Shown here: one piece after another, positions 52,281 through 60,308 of the stretch | How the letters are laid out: the number at the start of each line of letters is the position of its first letter | How positions within the stretch are numbered: position 1 is the first letter of the stretch | Source of the DNA: Hymenobacter sp. PAMC 26628 | Lineage (GTDB): Bacteria > Bacteroidota > Bacteroidia > Cytophagales > Hymenobacteraceae | Direction: 5' to 3' | Length of the DNA stretch: 64,000 nt | Assembly: GCF_001562275.1 (NCBI RefSeq) | Contig: NZ_CP014304.1 | Coordinates: forward strand, 62,001-126,000 | Made by a program: the position numbers and the translations under genes | Notes under the pieces: model-generated | What the model saw: the letters and a program-made list of their open reading frames with translations, nothing else | Told to the model about the DNA's origin: nothing | Databases searched by the model: none

Positions 52281-52470
52281 GCCCAAGCGCCCCACGCTGG
52301 AAGAGTTTGCCGCCCGGCCTTTGCTCCCCGGCGACCACTACACCACACCCGAGGGCTACCTGGTTTTCACGGCCCAGTACCACCAGCGGCGGGGCTACTG
52401 CTGCCGCAACGGCTGCCGCCACTGCCCTTGGAATTTTAGGCCCCCAGGGCCCCCGCCGGCAGGAAAATGA
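52270..52470 (+). CDS. DUF5522 small Cys-rich protein
   Basis: 66 residues ([14 protein letters not shown]...). The family signature is GDHYTTPEGYLVFTAQYHQRRG trimmed to YTTPEGYLVFT followed by GYCCRNGCRHCPW, four Cys and one His that could bind zinc. Typical of short DUF5522 proteins of Bacteroidota and Proteobacteria. Its start overlaps the end of ridA, showing translational coupling. Function unknown. Confidence 0.82.
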   Translation: MPAEPKRPTLEEFAARPLLPGDHYTTPEGYLVFTAQYHQRRGYCCRNGCRHCPWNFRPPGPPPAGK

Positions 52471-52552
52471 AACGGGTAGTTGGTAATTGGCAGACTTTTA
52501 CCGATATTTGCGGCCCGTTTCCCTGCTTTGTAATTTCTAATCCCCCGATATC

Positions 52553-52792
52553 ATGGCCCGAGTTTGTGATTTGACCGGCAAGCGCACCCGCGTTGGCAAC
52601 AACGTGTCGCACGCCAATAACAAAACCAAGCGCAAGTTCTACCCGAACCTGCAGAAGAAGCGCTTCTACATCCCCGAGCAAGACGCCTGGGTGACGCTGA
52701 AAGTGGCCACTTCCACCATCCGCACCATCAACAAAAACGGCATCATGGCCGTGTTGAAAAAGGCCAAGGAGCAAGGTTTCGTAGTATATTAA
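52553..52792 (+). CDS. rpmB: 50S ribosomal protein L28
   Basis: 79 residues: [34 protein letters not shown] (shown in short as [11 protein letters not shown] and [14 protein letters not shown]) is diagnostic for L28. Large-subunit protein. Length typical. It heads the short ribosomal cluster rpmB - rpmG - DUF4295, but two perfect hairpins and a promoter separate it from rpmG. Confidence 0.98.
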   Translation: MARVCDLTGKRTRVGNNVSHANNKTKRKFYPNLQKKRFYIPEQDAWVTLKVATSTIRTINKNGIMAVLKKAKEQGFVVY

Positions 52793-52800
52793 CTGAGCGC

Positions 52801-52843
52801 GCCGTCGGCGGGCCGGGCCACTAGCGACCGGCCCGCCGACGGC
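52801..52843. terminator. Hairpin after rpmB
   Basis: Perfect 16-bp stem GCCGTCGGCGGGCCGG / complement at 52828-52843, with an 11-nt loop, 8 bp after the rpmB stop. No T-tract. Confidence 0.7.
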
Positions 52844-52851
52844 ACTTACTG

Positions 52852-52906
52852 CCAAAGCCAGCGCCGATGCGCCAGCCCCCGGGCCGGGCATCGGCGCTGG
52901 CTTTGG
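52852..52906. repeat. Second perfect hairpin between rpmB and rpmG
   Basis: Perfect 19-bp arms (52852-52870, 52888-52906; CCAAAGCCAGCGCCGATGC and complement) around a 17-nt loop. It lies 8 bp beyond the first hairpin and upstream of the rpmG promoter. Confidence 0.75.
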
Positions 52907-52982
52907 TGGGCCCCCAGGGCCCCGGCGTGGCCGGAAATGCCTTGGCTGATAAGACTATAAATAAGCAATTGGTACCTGGTCT

Positions 52983-53013
52983 TTTGCGGATTCCCTAAAA
53001 GGCCGTACCTTTG
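52983..53013 (+). promoter_or_regulatory. rpmG promoter (Bacteroidota type)
   Basis: -33 TTTG at 52983-52986, a 19-nt spacer, and -7 TACCTTTG at 53006-53013. This is the best promoter in the window by spacing and match. The rpmG ATG is at 53045. Confidence 0.8.
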
Positions 53014-53044
53014 CAATCCTAAAACCAAAAACAACCCCGTCGAG

Positions 53045-53227
53045 ATGGCCAAGAAAGGAAACCGGGTGCAGGTTATCATGGAATGCACCGAGCATAAGAA
53101 CTCGGGGCTGCCGGGCACCTCGCGCTACATCACCACCAAGAACCGCAAGAATACCCCCGAGCGCATCGAGCTGAAGAAATTCAACCCGATCATGCGCAAA
53201 ATGACCGTTCACAAAGAGATTAAATAA
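53045..53227 (+). CDS. rpmG: 50S ribosomal protein L33
   Basis: 60 residues: [41 protein letters not shown] (core [11 protein letters not shown]) and a Cys-poor form of L33. Only one Cys remains, so it is the zinc-independent (C-minus) type. Followed 8 bp later by the DUF4295 gene. Confidence 0.97.
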   Translation: MAKKGNRVQVIMECTEHKNSGLPGTSRYITTKNRKNTPERIELKKFNPIMRKMTVHKEIK

Positions 53228-53235
53228 CCTGCGTT

Positions 53236-53400
53236 ATGGCTAAGAAAGTAGTAGCAACTCTGAAAACCACGGAGAACGCCAAGAACTGGGCAAAAGTCAT
53301 TCGCGCCGTGAAATCGGAGAAGACCGGGGCCTATACCTTCAAGGAAGAAATGGTGCTCCTCGACAAAGTGCAGGAGTTCATCACCACGGGCAACAAGTAA
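53236..53400 (+). CDS. DUF4295 ribosome-associated small protein
   Basis: 54 residues (MAKKVVATLKTTENAKNWAK...EFITTGNK). Basic N-terminus and the AKVIRAVKSEKTGAY block match the DUF4295 family, a Bacteroidota-specific protein almost always found directly after rpmG and thought to be ribosome-associated. Eight bases separate it from rpmG, so it is one operon. A classical terminator follows. Confidence 0.92.
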   Translation: MAKKVVATLKTTENAKNWAKVIRAVKSEKTGAYTFKEEMVLLDKVQEFITTGNK

Positions 53401-53421
53401 GCCGCCGGCCGCTGAACAATG

Positions 53422-53449
53422 AAAAAGTCCCGCCTTTGTGGGACTTTTT
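53422..53449 (+). terminator. Terminator after the DUF4295 gene
   Basis: AAAAAGTCCC / GGGACTTTTT with an 8-nt loop followed by T, 21 bp after the stop. Confidence 0.92.
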
Positions 53450-53540
53450 TCGTGTCAGGCCCGTCCGTTGTTGGGCCCCGGGGCCCTAGTTTTCACCCTT
53501 CTACACCGCCCGGCCCCGGCCGAGCGCACCGTCGTACCGC

Positions 53541-54518
53541 ATGGGCCTCTTCGATTTTTTTAAGAAAGACAAGGACAGCAAGGAGCAACAGGCCTCGCTC
53601 GACGCGGGCCTGGAAAAAACCAAGACCAACTTTTTCAATCAGCTCAGCAAGGCCGTGGTCGGCAAGAACACGGTCGATGAGGCCGTGCTCGATGACCTGG
53701 AGGCCCTGCTGGTGCACGCCGACGTGGGCATTGACACGACGGTGAAGGTGATTGACCGCATCGAGCAACGCGTGGCCCGTGACAAATACGTGAGCACCAG
53801 CGAGCTGGACCGCATCCTGCGCGAGGAGATTGCCGCCTTGCTCGAAGACAACAACACCGGCTCGACGGCCGTGCTCGAGCGCGGCGACGCCGCGCAGGGC
53901 GCGGGGCCCTTCGTAATTATGGTGGTGGGCGTGAACGGCGTGGGCAAAACCACGACCATCGGCAAGCTGGCCCACCGCTTCCACAGCGCCGGCAAAAAGG
54001 TGGTGCTGGGCGCCGCCGACACGTTCCGGGCCGCGGCCGTCGACCAGCTCATCATCTGGGGCCAGCGCGTGGGCGTGCCCGTGGTGAGCCACGGCATGAA
54101 CACCGACCCCGCATCGGTGGCCTACGACGCCGTGCGCAAGGGCGTGGAGCTAGGGGCCGACGTGGTCATTATCGACACCGCCGGGCGCCTGCACAACAAG
54201 GTGAACCTGATGAACGAGCTCACCAAAATCAAGCGCGTGATGCAGAAGGTGATTCCCGACGCGCCGCACGAGGTGCTGCTGGTGCTGGACGGCAGCACGG
54301 GCCAAAATGCCTTTTTGCAGGCCAAGGAGTTCACCAAAGCCACCGAGGTGTCGGCCCTGGCCATCACCAAACTAGACGGCACGGCCAAGGGCGGGGTGGT
54401 GATTGGCATTTCGGACCAGTTCAGCATCCCAGTGCGCTACATTGGGGTGGGCGAGAAGATGACCGATTTGCAGCTTTTCGACAAGCACACCTACGTCAAT
54501 TCGCTGTTTCGCAAGTAG
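53541..54518 (+). CDS. ftsY: Signal recognition particle receptor FtsY
   Basis: 325 residues. Short N-terminal [10 protein letters not shown] linker instead of the long acidic A domain, then the four-helix N domain, and SRP GTPase G domain with [15 protein letters not shown] (G1), [20 protein letters not shown] (G3), [10 protein letters not shown] (G4) and [10 protein letters not shown] at the end. It docks SRP-ribosome complexes at the membrane for co-translational targeting. Begins 92 bp after the terminator. Confidence 0.97.
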   Translation: MGLFDFFKKDKDSKEQQASLDAGLEKTKTNFFNQLSKAVVGKNTVDEAVLDDLEALLVHADVGIDTTVKVIDRIEQRVARDKYVSTSELDRILREEIAALLEDNNTGSTAVLERGDAAQGAGPFVIMVVGVNGVGKTTTIGKLAHRFHSAGKKVVLGAADTFRAAAVDQLIIWGQRVGVPVVSHGMNTDPASVAYDAVRKGVELGADVVIIDTAGRLHNKVNLMNELTKIKRVMQKVIPDAPHEVLLVLDGSTGQNAFLQAKEFTKATEVSALAITKLDGTAKGGVVIGISDQFSIPVRYIGVGEKMTDLQLFDKHTYVNSLFRK

Positions 54519-54572
54519 CCGCGGGCACTAAACTGCCCCGGCCGGCCGTTGCGGCCGCAAAGCCCTTTTGCC

Positions 54573-55031
54573 ATGCGCCACATTCTTGCTTCGCTCCTTG
54601 CGCCGGCCCTGTTCGTGGGGGCCCTGGCCTCGTGCAGCTCCGGCGGCAGCGACGCCGAGCCGCTGATTCCCTACGCCCCGGTCAACCTCGTCATCGACCT
54701 CACCAACCAGCAGTACCGCGCCCTGCGCTTCGACAACGGCGTGGTGAGCCTGCCCGTGCAGGGCCCCGCCGGCACCGGGGGCGTGAAGGGCGTGCTGGTG
54801 GTGCGCCAGGACGCTGGCCGGTACCTAGCCTTCGAGCGCAACTGCCCCTACCATCCCTACGACGCTTGCTCGCTGGTGAGCCTTGACCGCTCGTCGAGCC
54901 TTTTTTTGCGCGATTCCTGCTGCGATTCGCGTTTTAGCCTCGCCGGCCAGGTCATTGGGGGCCCGGCGGTGCGGCCCCTGCGCGCGTACGCTACCAGCTT
55001 GCAAGGCACGCAATTAAGCATTGTGAACTAG
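54573..55031 (+). CDS. Rieske-like lipoprotein with altered cluster ligands
   Basis: 152 residues. Lipobox ALASC at Cys21. The C-terminal half (about 75-150) has the look of a Rieske [2Fe-2S] fold: FERNCPYHPYDAC, then SCCDSRFSLAGQVIGGPAVRPL, where GPA-x-x-PL is the usual Rieske end. The ligand pattern is C-P-Y-H and C-C-D-S instead of C-x-H and C-x-x-H, so a normal cluster is doubtful. Envelope protein of unknown role. Single gene after ftsY; ATG 54573. Confidence 0.72.
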   Translation: MRHILASLLAPALFVGALASCSSGGSDAEPLIPYAPVNLVIDLTNQQYRALRFDNGVVSLPVQGPAGTGGVKGVLVVRQDAGRYLAFERNCPYHPYDACSLVSLDRSSSLFLRDSCCDSRFSLAGQVIGGPAVRPLRAYATSLQGTQLSIVN

Positions 55032-55070
55032 GCTCTTGGCGCATTTTTTTAACTTTTTTCTGTTCTCATC

Positions 55071-55101
55071 TTGCGCTAACCGGTACGGTGCCGTAAGTTT
55101 G
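55071..55101 (+). promoter_or_regulatory. tRNA-Asn promoter
   Basis: TTG at 55071-55073, 20-nt spacer, and TAAGTTTG at 55094-55101, about 31 nt upstream of the mature tRNA 5' end. Confidence 0.7.
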
Positions 55102-55132
55102 CAGTCCGAAAACGCCGGTTTCGGAACGAAAT

Positions 55133-55206
55133 GCTTCCTTAGCTCAGCCGGTTAGAGCATCTGACTGTTAATCAGAGGGTCCCTGGTTCGAGCCCAGGAG
55201 GGAGCG
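55133..55206 (+). tRNA. tRNA-Asn (GTT)
   Basis: Cloverleaf: acceptor GCTTCCT pairs with AGGGAGC, D-arm with AGCTCAGCCGGTTAGAGC, anticodon stem CTGAC/ATCAG with loop containing GTT, and T-arm CCTGG TTCGAGC CCAGG. CCA is not encoded. Anticodon GTT reads Asn codons AAC/AAT. Confidence 0.95.
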
Positions 55207-55216
55207 CAAATATTAC

Positions 55217-55251
55217 AAACGCCCCGTAGACCATGTGTTTGCGGGGCGTTT
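55217..55251 (+). terminator. Terminator of the tRNA gene
   Basis: AAACGCCCCG pairs with CGGGGCGTTT, followed by TG, 10 bp after the tRNA 3' end. Confidence 0.75.
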
Positions 55252-55281
55252 TGCTTGGGTACTGAGTTAGGGAAAGGCCAT

Positions 55282-55323
55282 AAAAAAGAGGGCCCCAACC
55301 AATTGGTCGGGGCCCTCTTTTTT
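55282..55323. terminator. GGGGCCC-type bidirectional terminator
   Basis: AAAAAAGAGGGCCCCAACC against GGTCGGGGCCCTCTTTTTT with one mismatch and an AATT loop. It is the same design as those at 24.5, 29.4 and 29.7 kb. Confidence 0.85.
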
Positions 55324-55476
55324 ATGGCTCCAGTTTCTGGGCGTCGGCTTGGCTGGGTGCCGGTGTCCGCATTCACGCGGTTAATATACATTGCTTGAGC
55401 AATAACCCAGCGTTGTGCGCGGCAAAAAAAATAATTTATTCGTGCTGCGCGCACATGGGGCCCAGCGCGGGCTGGC

Positions 55477-56459
55477 TTAGGCTTCGAGCGGCAAGTAGCG
55501 CTGGAAATGCAGCTGGAGGATGGGGTTAACTTTTTCGCGGGCGAGGGGCTTGCTGACCAAGCCGGCGATGGGCAATTCTTGGATGCGCGCCAATTCGTTG
55601 GCGCGCATCCAAGTGGTAAGCATGACGGTGGCCCGTTGCTGGGCCTCGGCCAAGGCCAGGGCTAGCTGCTAGGTGCGCTCGACCACGCGGGTCTCCAAAG
55701 CGTGGTTGAGCTGCACAACCCGCTGGTGGGCCCGCACCTGCTCCGTCACGTTTATCGCTAGGTCTATTACCCCCGATACCTCGCCTTGGGGCCCTGCGGG
55801 GGCTGGTACACAAAGTTGAAGTAGTGGGTGGCCAACTGGTAGGATGGCCCCAGTTGCGCGGGTACTTCCGTGCCCTAAACGGCACCCACGTGCAGGCTAC
55901 TTCGGCCAGGAAGTCTTCGACGCCCTGGCCGCGCAACTCGGGTACGCCCTGAAACAGGCCGATGGTTACCGGCGCCTGTGCCAGCATGGCCGGCAGCAGG
56001 CCGCGCTCGTGCGCGGCGGCGGCCAGGGCAGCGCGCGCGCCTAGTTGGCGCGCAGGGATTCTTCCGCGGCCGTGCAGTCAGGGCTGGCGTCGGTGAAGCT
56101 CACCACCAGCCGGGGCCCTCTGCGCCGGGCGGCGCAGCGGACGTATCCATCGAATCCGTCGGCCTGGTAATTGGTTTTGTAGAGCAGGGCCTTACCGGTT
56201 TCGAACACGTGCTGGTATTAGGTAAAAATGCCGGTGGCCGCCGCGTGAGGAAAGCGGCCCAGTACGGTGCCGCCCGGACGCTACGGCAGGCCCGCTAGGC
56301 GATGGCCGGCCGGGGAGGTAGCCAAAGTGAATCGACCACCTTGCCGCTGGGCCCGTGCACGGGGCTAACCAAGTGAATGGCGGCGAACGACACCTCCAGC
56401 CCGGCCAGTAGGTCGGCGGAGGCAAATAAATCGGCGAGCGGGGCCGGGGCGGCGGGCAT
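55477..56459 (-). pseudogene. Decayed PAS histidine kinase fused by deletion to a response-regulator tail
   Basis: From ATG 56459 (MPAAPAPLADLFASAD) the sequence follows the same PAS-kinase family as the 45-kb pseudogene, but frames change and stops interrupt it. One frame gives VLGRFPHAAATGIFT*YQHVFE, then NYQADGFDGYVR and LVVSFTDASPDC up to a further stop. Another gives MLAQAPVTIGLFQG. The 3' part runs LETRVVERT*QLALALAEAQ and then, with no HisKA or HATPase, into a receiver-domain end (AGLVSKPLAREKVNPIL...YLPLEA) at stop 55477. So kinase and regulator were fused by a large deletion, and the result has further nonsense codons and shifts. Confidence 0.75.
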
Positions 56460-56556
56460 ATGGAAAGCGCAGAAATGGTCGGAAACGCAAAGAGAGGACA
56501 ACTCGCCCCCACACGGCCGCCCCGCCCCGCTGGCCCCAGCCGAGGCTCCAGAGCGG

Positions 56557-56754
56557 CTAGCGCGGGGCCCCGTCGAGGGCCTGCCGCACTTCGCCCCAGC
56601 TCAGTTCGCCGGCCACGTAGCGCCGGTACAGCTGCTGCGCGTGCGGTGGGGCCTTGGCCTTCAAGCTGGGAATTACTGTTTGCATCTGCTCCAGTACCCA
56701 GGCTCGTTGCTGCGGCGTTTGGGCGCTGGGCCCAAATTTCGGGTTGTGTGCCAT
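56557..56754 (-). CDS. Small helical hypothetical protein
   Basis: 65 residues starting MAHNPKFGPSAQTPQQRAWVLEQM, containing AQQLYRRYVAGELSWGEVRQALDGAP. The RYxxGExSWxEVxxxL pattern looks like a short helical protein of the antitoxin or phage-like small-protein kind, without a firm family. No partner gene is obvious. The region between it and the RsbQ pseudogene (56755-57027) holds nothing recognisable. Confidence 0.5.
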   Translation of the reverse strand: MAHNPKFGPSAQTPQQRAWVLEQMQTVIPSLKAKAPPHAQQLYRRYVAGELSWGEVRQALDGAPR

Positions 56755-57027
56755 AAAGTGGGAAGCAACGCGTGTGTGAATTGCATCCGTAAAGGTCGGC
56801 CGCGAATAAATCCCCAGCGCTTGGTTAAACACTGATTTTAAGGCGCGAAAAATACTGTTAATTATTGCCTTAATGATGAAGGTATCCGGTGTCACGCAGG
56901 TCGCTTTGCGCAGCAAGGCCACTAGGCACGGCGGGGGGCGATGCTGAAAATATTGGCCGTTCGCCTACCTTTTAACTGCGCAACCCGTGCCTTGGGAGCG
57001 GCAGCGGCGGCGTTGGGGCACTTCATT

Positions 57028-57820
57028 ATGACTGCTTTACAAGGCAATAACACCGCGGTTTCGGGGTAAGGCACGCGGGCCGTCGTGTTTGTGCACGGCT
57101 TCGGTTGCGGCCAGCACATGTGGCGGTTAGTAGCCCCGGCCTTTGGGGCGCACAACCGGGTGGTGCTCAACTTGGTGGGCGCCGGCCAGTCGGACCTGGC
57201 GGCCTACGACCCGGCCCGCTACGCCGCGCTGGGCGCCCATGCGGTCGACGTGCTGGCGGTGCTGCGGGCCCTTGCACGGCGTTGTGCTTGTGGACCACTC
57301 GGTGGGCGCCACCACCGGGGGGCTGGACGCTGCGCAGGAGCCGGCGCGGGTGGCCCAGCTGGTGCTGGTAGCGCCCACGCCCCGGTTCCTCAACGACGAC
57401 GGCTACCTGGGCGGCTTCGAGCCGGCCGACTTAGAGGAACTGTTTGGGCCCTGAACGATAACTGCCTGGCCTGGGCCGCCGACTTGGCTCCGGTGGGGAT
57501 GGGCTGCCCGGCCGGCCAGCGCTGGCCACCGAGCCCACCCGCAGCTTTTGCCGCACCGACCCGGTTATCGCCCGACACCATGCCCGCGTCACGTTGTGGA
57601 GCGAGCACCGGGCCGACGTGGCCCACGCGCGCACCCCGAAGCTGATATTGCAAAGCGCCCGCGATGCGCTGGTGCCGCTGGCGGTGGGGCCTGCCTCAAC
57701 CAGCACTTGCGGGGCAGCCAGCCGGTGGTGCTCAATACCTTGGTCCACTGCCCGCACCTGAGCGCCCCGCAGGCCACCACCGGGGCCATAGAACAGTTTT
57801 TGCCCCCGCCCGTACGTTAA
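57028..57820 (+). pseudogene. RsbQ-like alpha/beta hydrolase, disrupted
   Basis: From ATG 57028 the sequence matches RsbQ: MTALQGNNTAVSG*GTRAVVFVHGFG, with TAA at 57067-57069 where RsbQ has Asn. A one-base insertion near 57275 shifts the frame before LHGVVLVDHSVGA (nucleophile Ser kept); a missing G near 57449 shifts it again (LEELFGP*); another shift lies near 57500-57530. Later pieces FCRTDPVIARHHARV, PKLILQSARDALVP and LVHCPHLSAPQATTGAIEQFL (catalytic His) are clearly RsbQ. At least four lesions exist. The stop at 57820 is 4 bp before the PAS kinase, the classical hydrolase-PAS sensor pairing. Confidence 0.85.
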
Positions 57821-57824
57821 GGGC

Positions 57825-59018
57825 ATGAGCCCCGACGCCGATGAGCCCTTGCCTGAGCTGGACTTGCGCCTAACCCAGGAAGACCCGGAGGACCTGTACG
57901 AGCACGCCCCCTGCGGGTACTGCTCGTGCCTACCCGATGGCACGCTGGTGAAGCTCAACGCGACCCTGCTCGGCTGGTTGGGCTATGCTCGCGAAGAGTT
58001 GGTGGCGCGCCAGGCCCTGCCGCAGCTGCTCACGGTGGGCGGCCGCCTCCATTTCGAAACGTACGGCGTGCCCTTGCTGCTGCTCCACAGCCAGGTGCAC
58101 GAGCTGAGCTACTCGCTGCGCCGCAAAGACGGCACCGCGCTGCCCGTGCTGCTGAGCGCCGTGCTGGTGCGCGACGCCGACGGCATGCCCCTGGTGGTGC
58201 GCGCCACGCTGTTCGACATCACCGAGCGCCGCAAGTACGAGCAGGAACTGTTGCGTGCCAAGGCGTTGGCGGAGGAGCGGGGCGCGCAGCTGGCCCGCGC
58301 CAACGCCCAGCTTACGGCCCAGAACGAGCAGCTCACGCGCACCAACGCCGACCTCGACAGCTTCGTGTACACGGCTTCGCACGACCTCAAGCAGCCCATC
58401 GACAACATGACGGGCTTGTTTGAGGAACTCAAGCGCACGGCCACCTTCGCCGACCCCGAAGCGGCGAGCATGGTGGGCATGTTTGCCGAAGCCTTGCAGC
58501 AAATCCTGGGCACCATCAACGGGCTGGCCGAGGTGGTGCAGGTGCAGCGGCAGCTGGAAGAAACGACCGCCGAAACCGTGGCGCTCCAGCCCCTGGCCGA
58601 GGAAATTGTGCGCAGCCTCCAGCCACAGGCCAGCGAGGCAGAAGCCGAATTTGAGCTGGACTTTGCCGCCGCGCCTGTGCTGCACATGGCCCGCCCGGGC
58701 GCGCAAAGCCTGCTTTACAACCTGCTCAGCAATGCGTTGCGCTACGCTCAGCCCGGGCGCCGGCCCCGCGTGCGCGTCAGTACCGCGCGGGCCAGCACCG
58801 GCACCGTGCTGACGGTACAGGACAACGGCCGCGGCATCGACCTGGAGCGCCACCGCCGCCACCTGTTCCAGCTTTTCCGCCGCTTCCACCCCGACGTGGC
58901 CGGCTCGGGCGTGGGCCTGTACTTGGTGCAACGATTGATGCACCAAGCCGGCGGCCGTGTGGAAGTGGACAGCGCTGTGGGGCAGGGTACCGCCTTCCAC
59001 CTTCACTTTCCCGGGTAG
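57825..59018 (+). CDS. PAS-domain histidine kinase, partner of the RsbQ-like gene
   Basis: 397 residues, cytoplasmic. PAS domain at about 20-140 (LYEHAPCGYCSCLPDGTLVKLNATLLGWLGY in core: APCGYCSCLPDGTLVKLN; ending TLFDITERRKYEQ). A coiled linker follows (ARANAQLTAQNEQLTRTNADLD). HisKA box is FVYTASHDLKQPIDNM, and HATPase has NLLSNALRYAQPG (N), VQDNGRGID (G1), FRRFHPDVAGSGVGLYLV (F/G2). Complete and intact. In Bacillus, RsbQ supplies a signal to the PAS domain of RsbP; here a kinase takes the place of the phosphatase. ATG 57825 is 4 bp after the hydrolase stop. Confidence 0.92.
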   Translation: MSPDADEPLPELDLRLTQEDPEDLYEHAPCGYCSCLPDGTLVKLNATLLGWLGYAREELVARQALPQLLTVGGRLHFETYGVPLLLLHSQVHELSYSLRRKDGTALPVLLSAVLVRDADGMPLVVRATLFDITERRKYEQELLRAKALAEERGAQLARANAQLTAQNEQLTRTNADLDSFVYTASHDLKQPIDNMTGLFEELKRTATFADPEAASMVGMFAEALQQILGTINGLAEVVQVQRQLEETTAETVALQPLAEEIVRSLQPQASEAEAEFELDFAAAPVLHMARPGAQSLLYNLLSNALRYAQPGRRPRVRVSTARASTGTVLTVQDNGRGIDLERHRRHLFQLFRRFHPDVAGSGVGLYLVQRLMHQAGGRVEVDSAVGQGTAFHLHFPG

Positions 59019-59104
59019 CCCACAGGCCCCAAGGGCCACCTGCGCAAGCTGGCGACAGTGTGGTTCCGGGCCGGGGCCCTGCTGCTGGCCGGGGCCCCGC
59101 CCGG

Positions 59105-60166
59105 CTACGCTGCCGCCGGCGCGGCGCGGCGGGTACGGGCGCTGAGCCAGGCCCGTACGGGCTCGTCGTAGAAGCGCAGGGCTGCCCAAGCCAAGGCCAG
59201 GAAAAACACCAGGAGGCCCGCCATCACGGGGGCCGCCTGGGCCAGCGTGGGGCGCGTGGCGGCCACCCAGTGCGTGAAAATGTAGATGAACGGGTAGTGC
59301 ACCAAGTAGAGCGGGTACGAGAGGCGCCCCGAAAACCGGCACAGGGCCCCCAGCCGGCCGGCCGTGTACGTGCCCGCCCCGGTGGCCACCACCAGCGGAA
59401 ACAGCACCACCACGCAAAACGCCTCGTAGTACGCGGCCGGCTGAAAAGCCGGCGCGGCGAACAGCGCCAGCAAGCCCAGCGACAGCAGCGGGTAGGCCCA
59501 GCGCAGGCGCAGGCGCCAGCCCCGGCGGAACACCAGCAGCCCGGCAAAAAACGGGAACGCCACCCGCACCGGCGCCATCCAAAACGTGTCCCAGCCCCAG
59601 CCGCCCTGCAAGTGCCCGTGGCGAACGGCCGCGGCCACCAGTGCCATAGCCGCCACGCCCACCGCCGCCGCCAGCGCCCGGGGCCCCAGCCGCGGCCCCA
59701 CCAGGGCGTACACGATGTTGGCCAAGTACTCCTGAAACAGCGACCAGCACGGGCCGTTGAGCGAGTGGGTTTCGCCGTAGTGGTTGGGCAGGGGCGGGGC
59801 GGGCAGCAGCAGGGCCCCCAGGGCCCCCACTACCACCAGGTAGCGCGTGCTGATGCTTTGGTGGTCTACGTACGGGTCGAGCCAGTAACACCCCAGCCCG
59901 AGGGCCACGGCCAGCAGCACCATGGGGTGCAGGCGCACGAGGCGCAGGCGAAAGAAATCGCGCACCCGCAGCGCGGGCCAGCGCGCATCGTAGGCGTAGC
60001 CCACCACGAAGCCCGAGAGCAAGAAGAAGAAATCGACGGCCAAGTAGGCGTGCCGCAGCGGGTTGATGGCGTAGGCGGGATTGAAGGCTTCGAACAAGTG
60101 GAAGACGACGACCAGCAGCGCGGCCGTGCCCCGCAAGCCGTCGAGAATTTCAAAGTGCCGTTTCAT
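59105..60166 (-). CDS. Acyltransferase family 3 membrane protein
   Basis: 353 residues with about ten TM helices. N-terminal FEILDGLRGTAALLVVVFHLFEAF contains the conserved catalytic His (VVFHL) and Arg (GLRG); YLAVDFFFLLSGFVVGY and NGPCWSLFQEYLANIVY are further family landmarks. Proteins of this family O-acetylate or acylate sugars of polysaccharides, peptidoglycan or lipids at the inner membrane. Acceptor unknown. Divergent from the ABC ATPase gene. Confidence 0.9.
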   Translation of the reverse strand: MKRHFEILDGLRGTAALLVVVFHLFEAFNPAYAINPLRHAYLAVDFFFLLSGFVVGYAYDARWPALRVRDFFRLRLVRLHPMVLLAVALGLGCYWLDPYVDHQSISTRYLVVVGALGALLLPAPPLPNHYGETHSLNGPCWSLFQEYLANIVYALVGPRLGPRALAAAVGVAAMALVAAAVRHGHLQGGWGWDTFWMAPVRVAFPFFAGLLVFRRGWRLRLRWAYPLLSLGLLALFAAPAFQPAAYYEAFCVVVLFPLVVATGAGTYTAGRLGALCRFSGRLSYPLYLVHYPFIYIFTHWVAATRPTLAQAAPVMAGLLVFFLALAWAALRFYDEPVRAWLSARTRRAAPAAA

Positions 60167-60308
60167 CGGGTGGGGCGGGAGCAGGAGGAAAAAGGGGCCG
60201 GCAATATACCCCAGCCCCAGCCCGAGCCCGCCGCGCCGGGGCTTCGAGCCAGGAGCCCGACCTTTGCCGCGAACGATTCGCTTTCCCCCTTTGCTTCAAC
60301 CCGCCGGA

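Noticed and set aside
57930..59891. 653-residue minus-strand frame opposite the PAS kinase and acyltransferase
   Set aside because: His/Gly/Ala-rich repeat-like composition typical of antisense translation; both strands below it hold recognisable genes.
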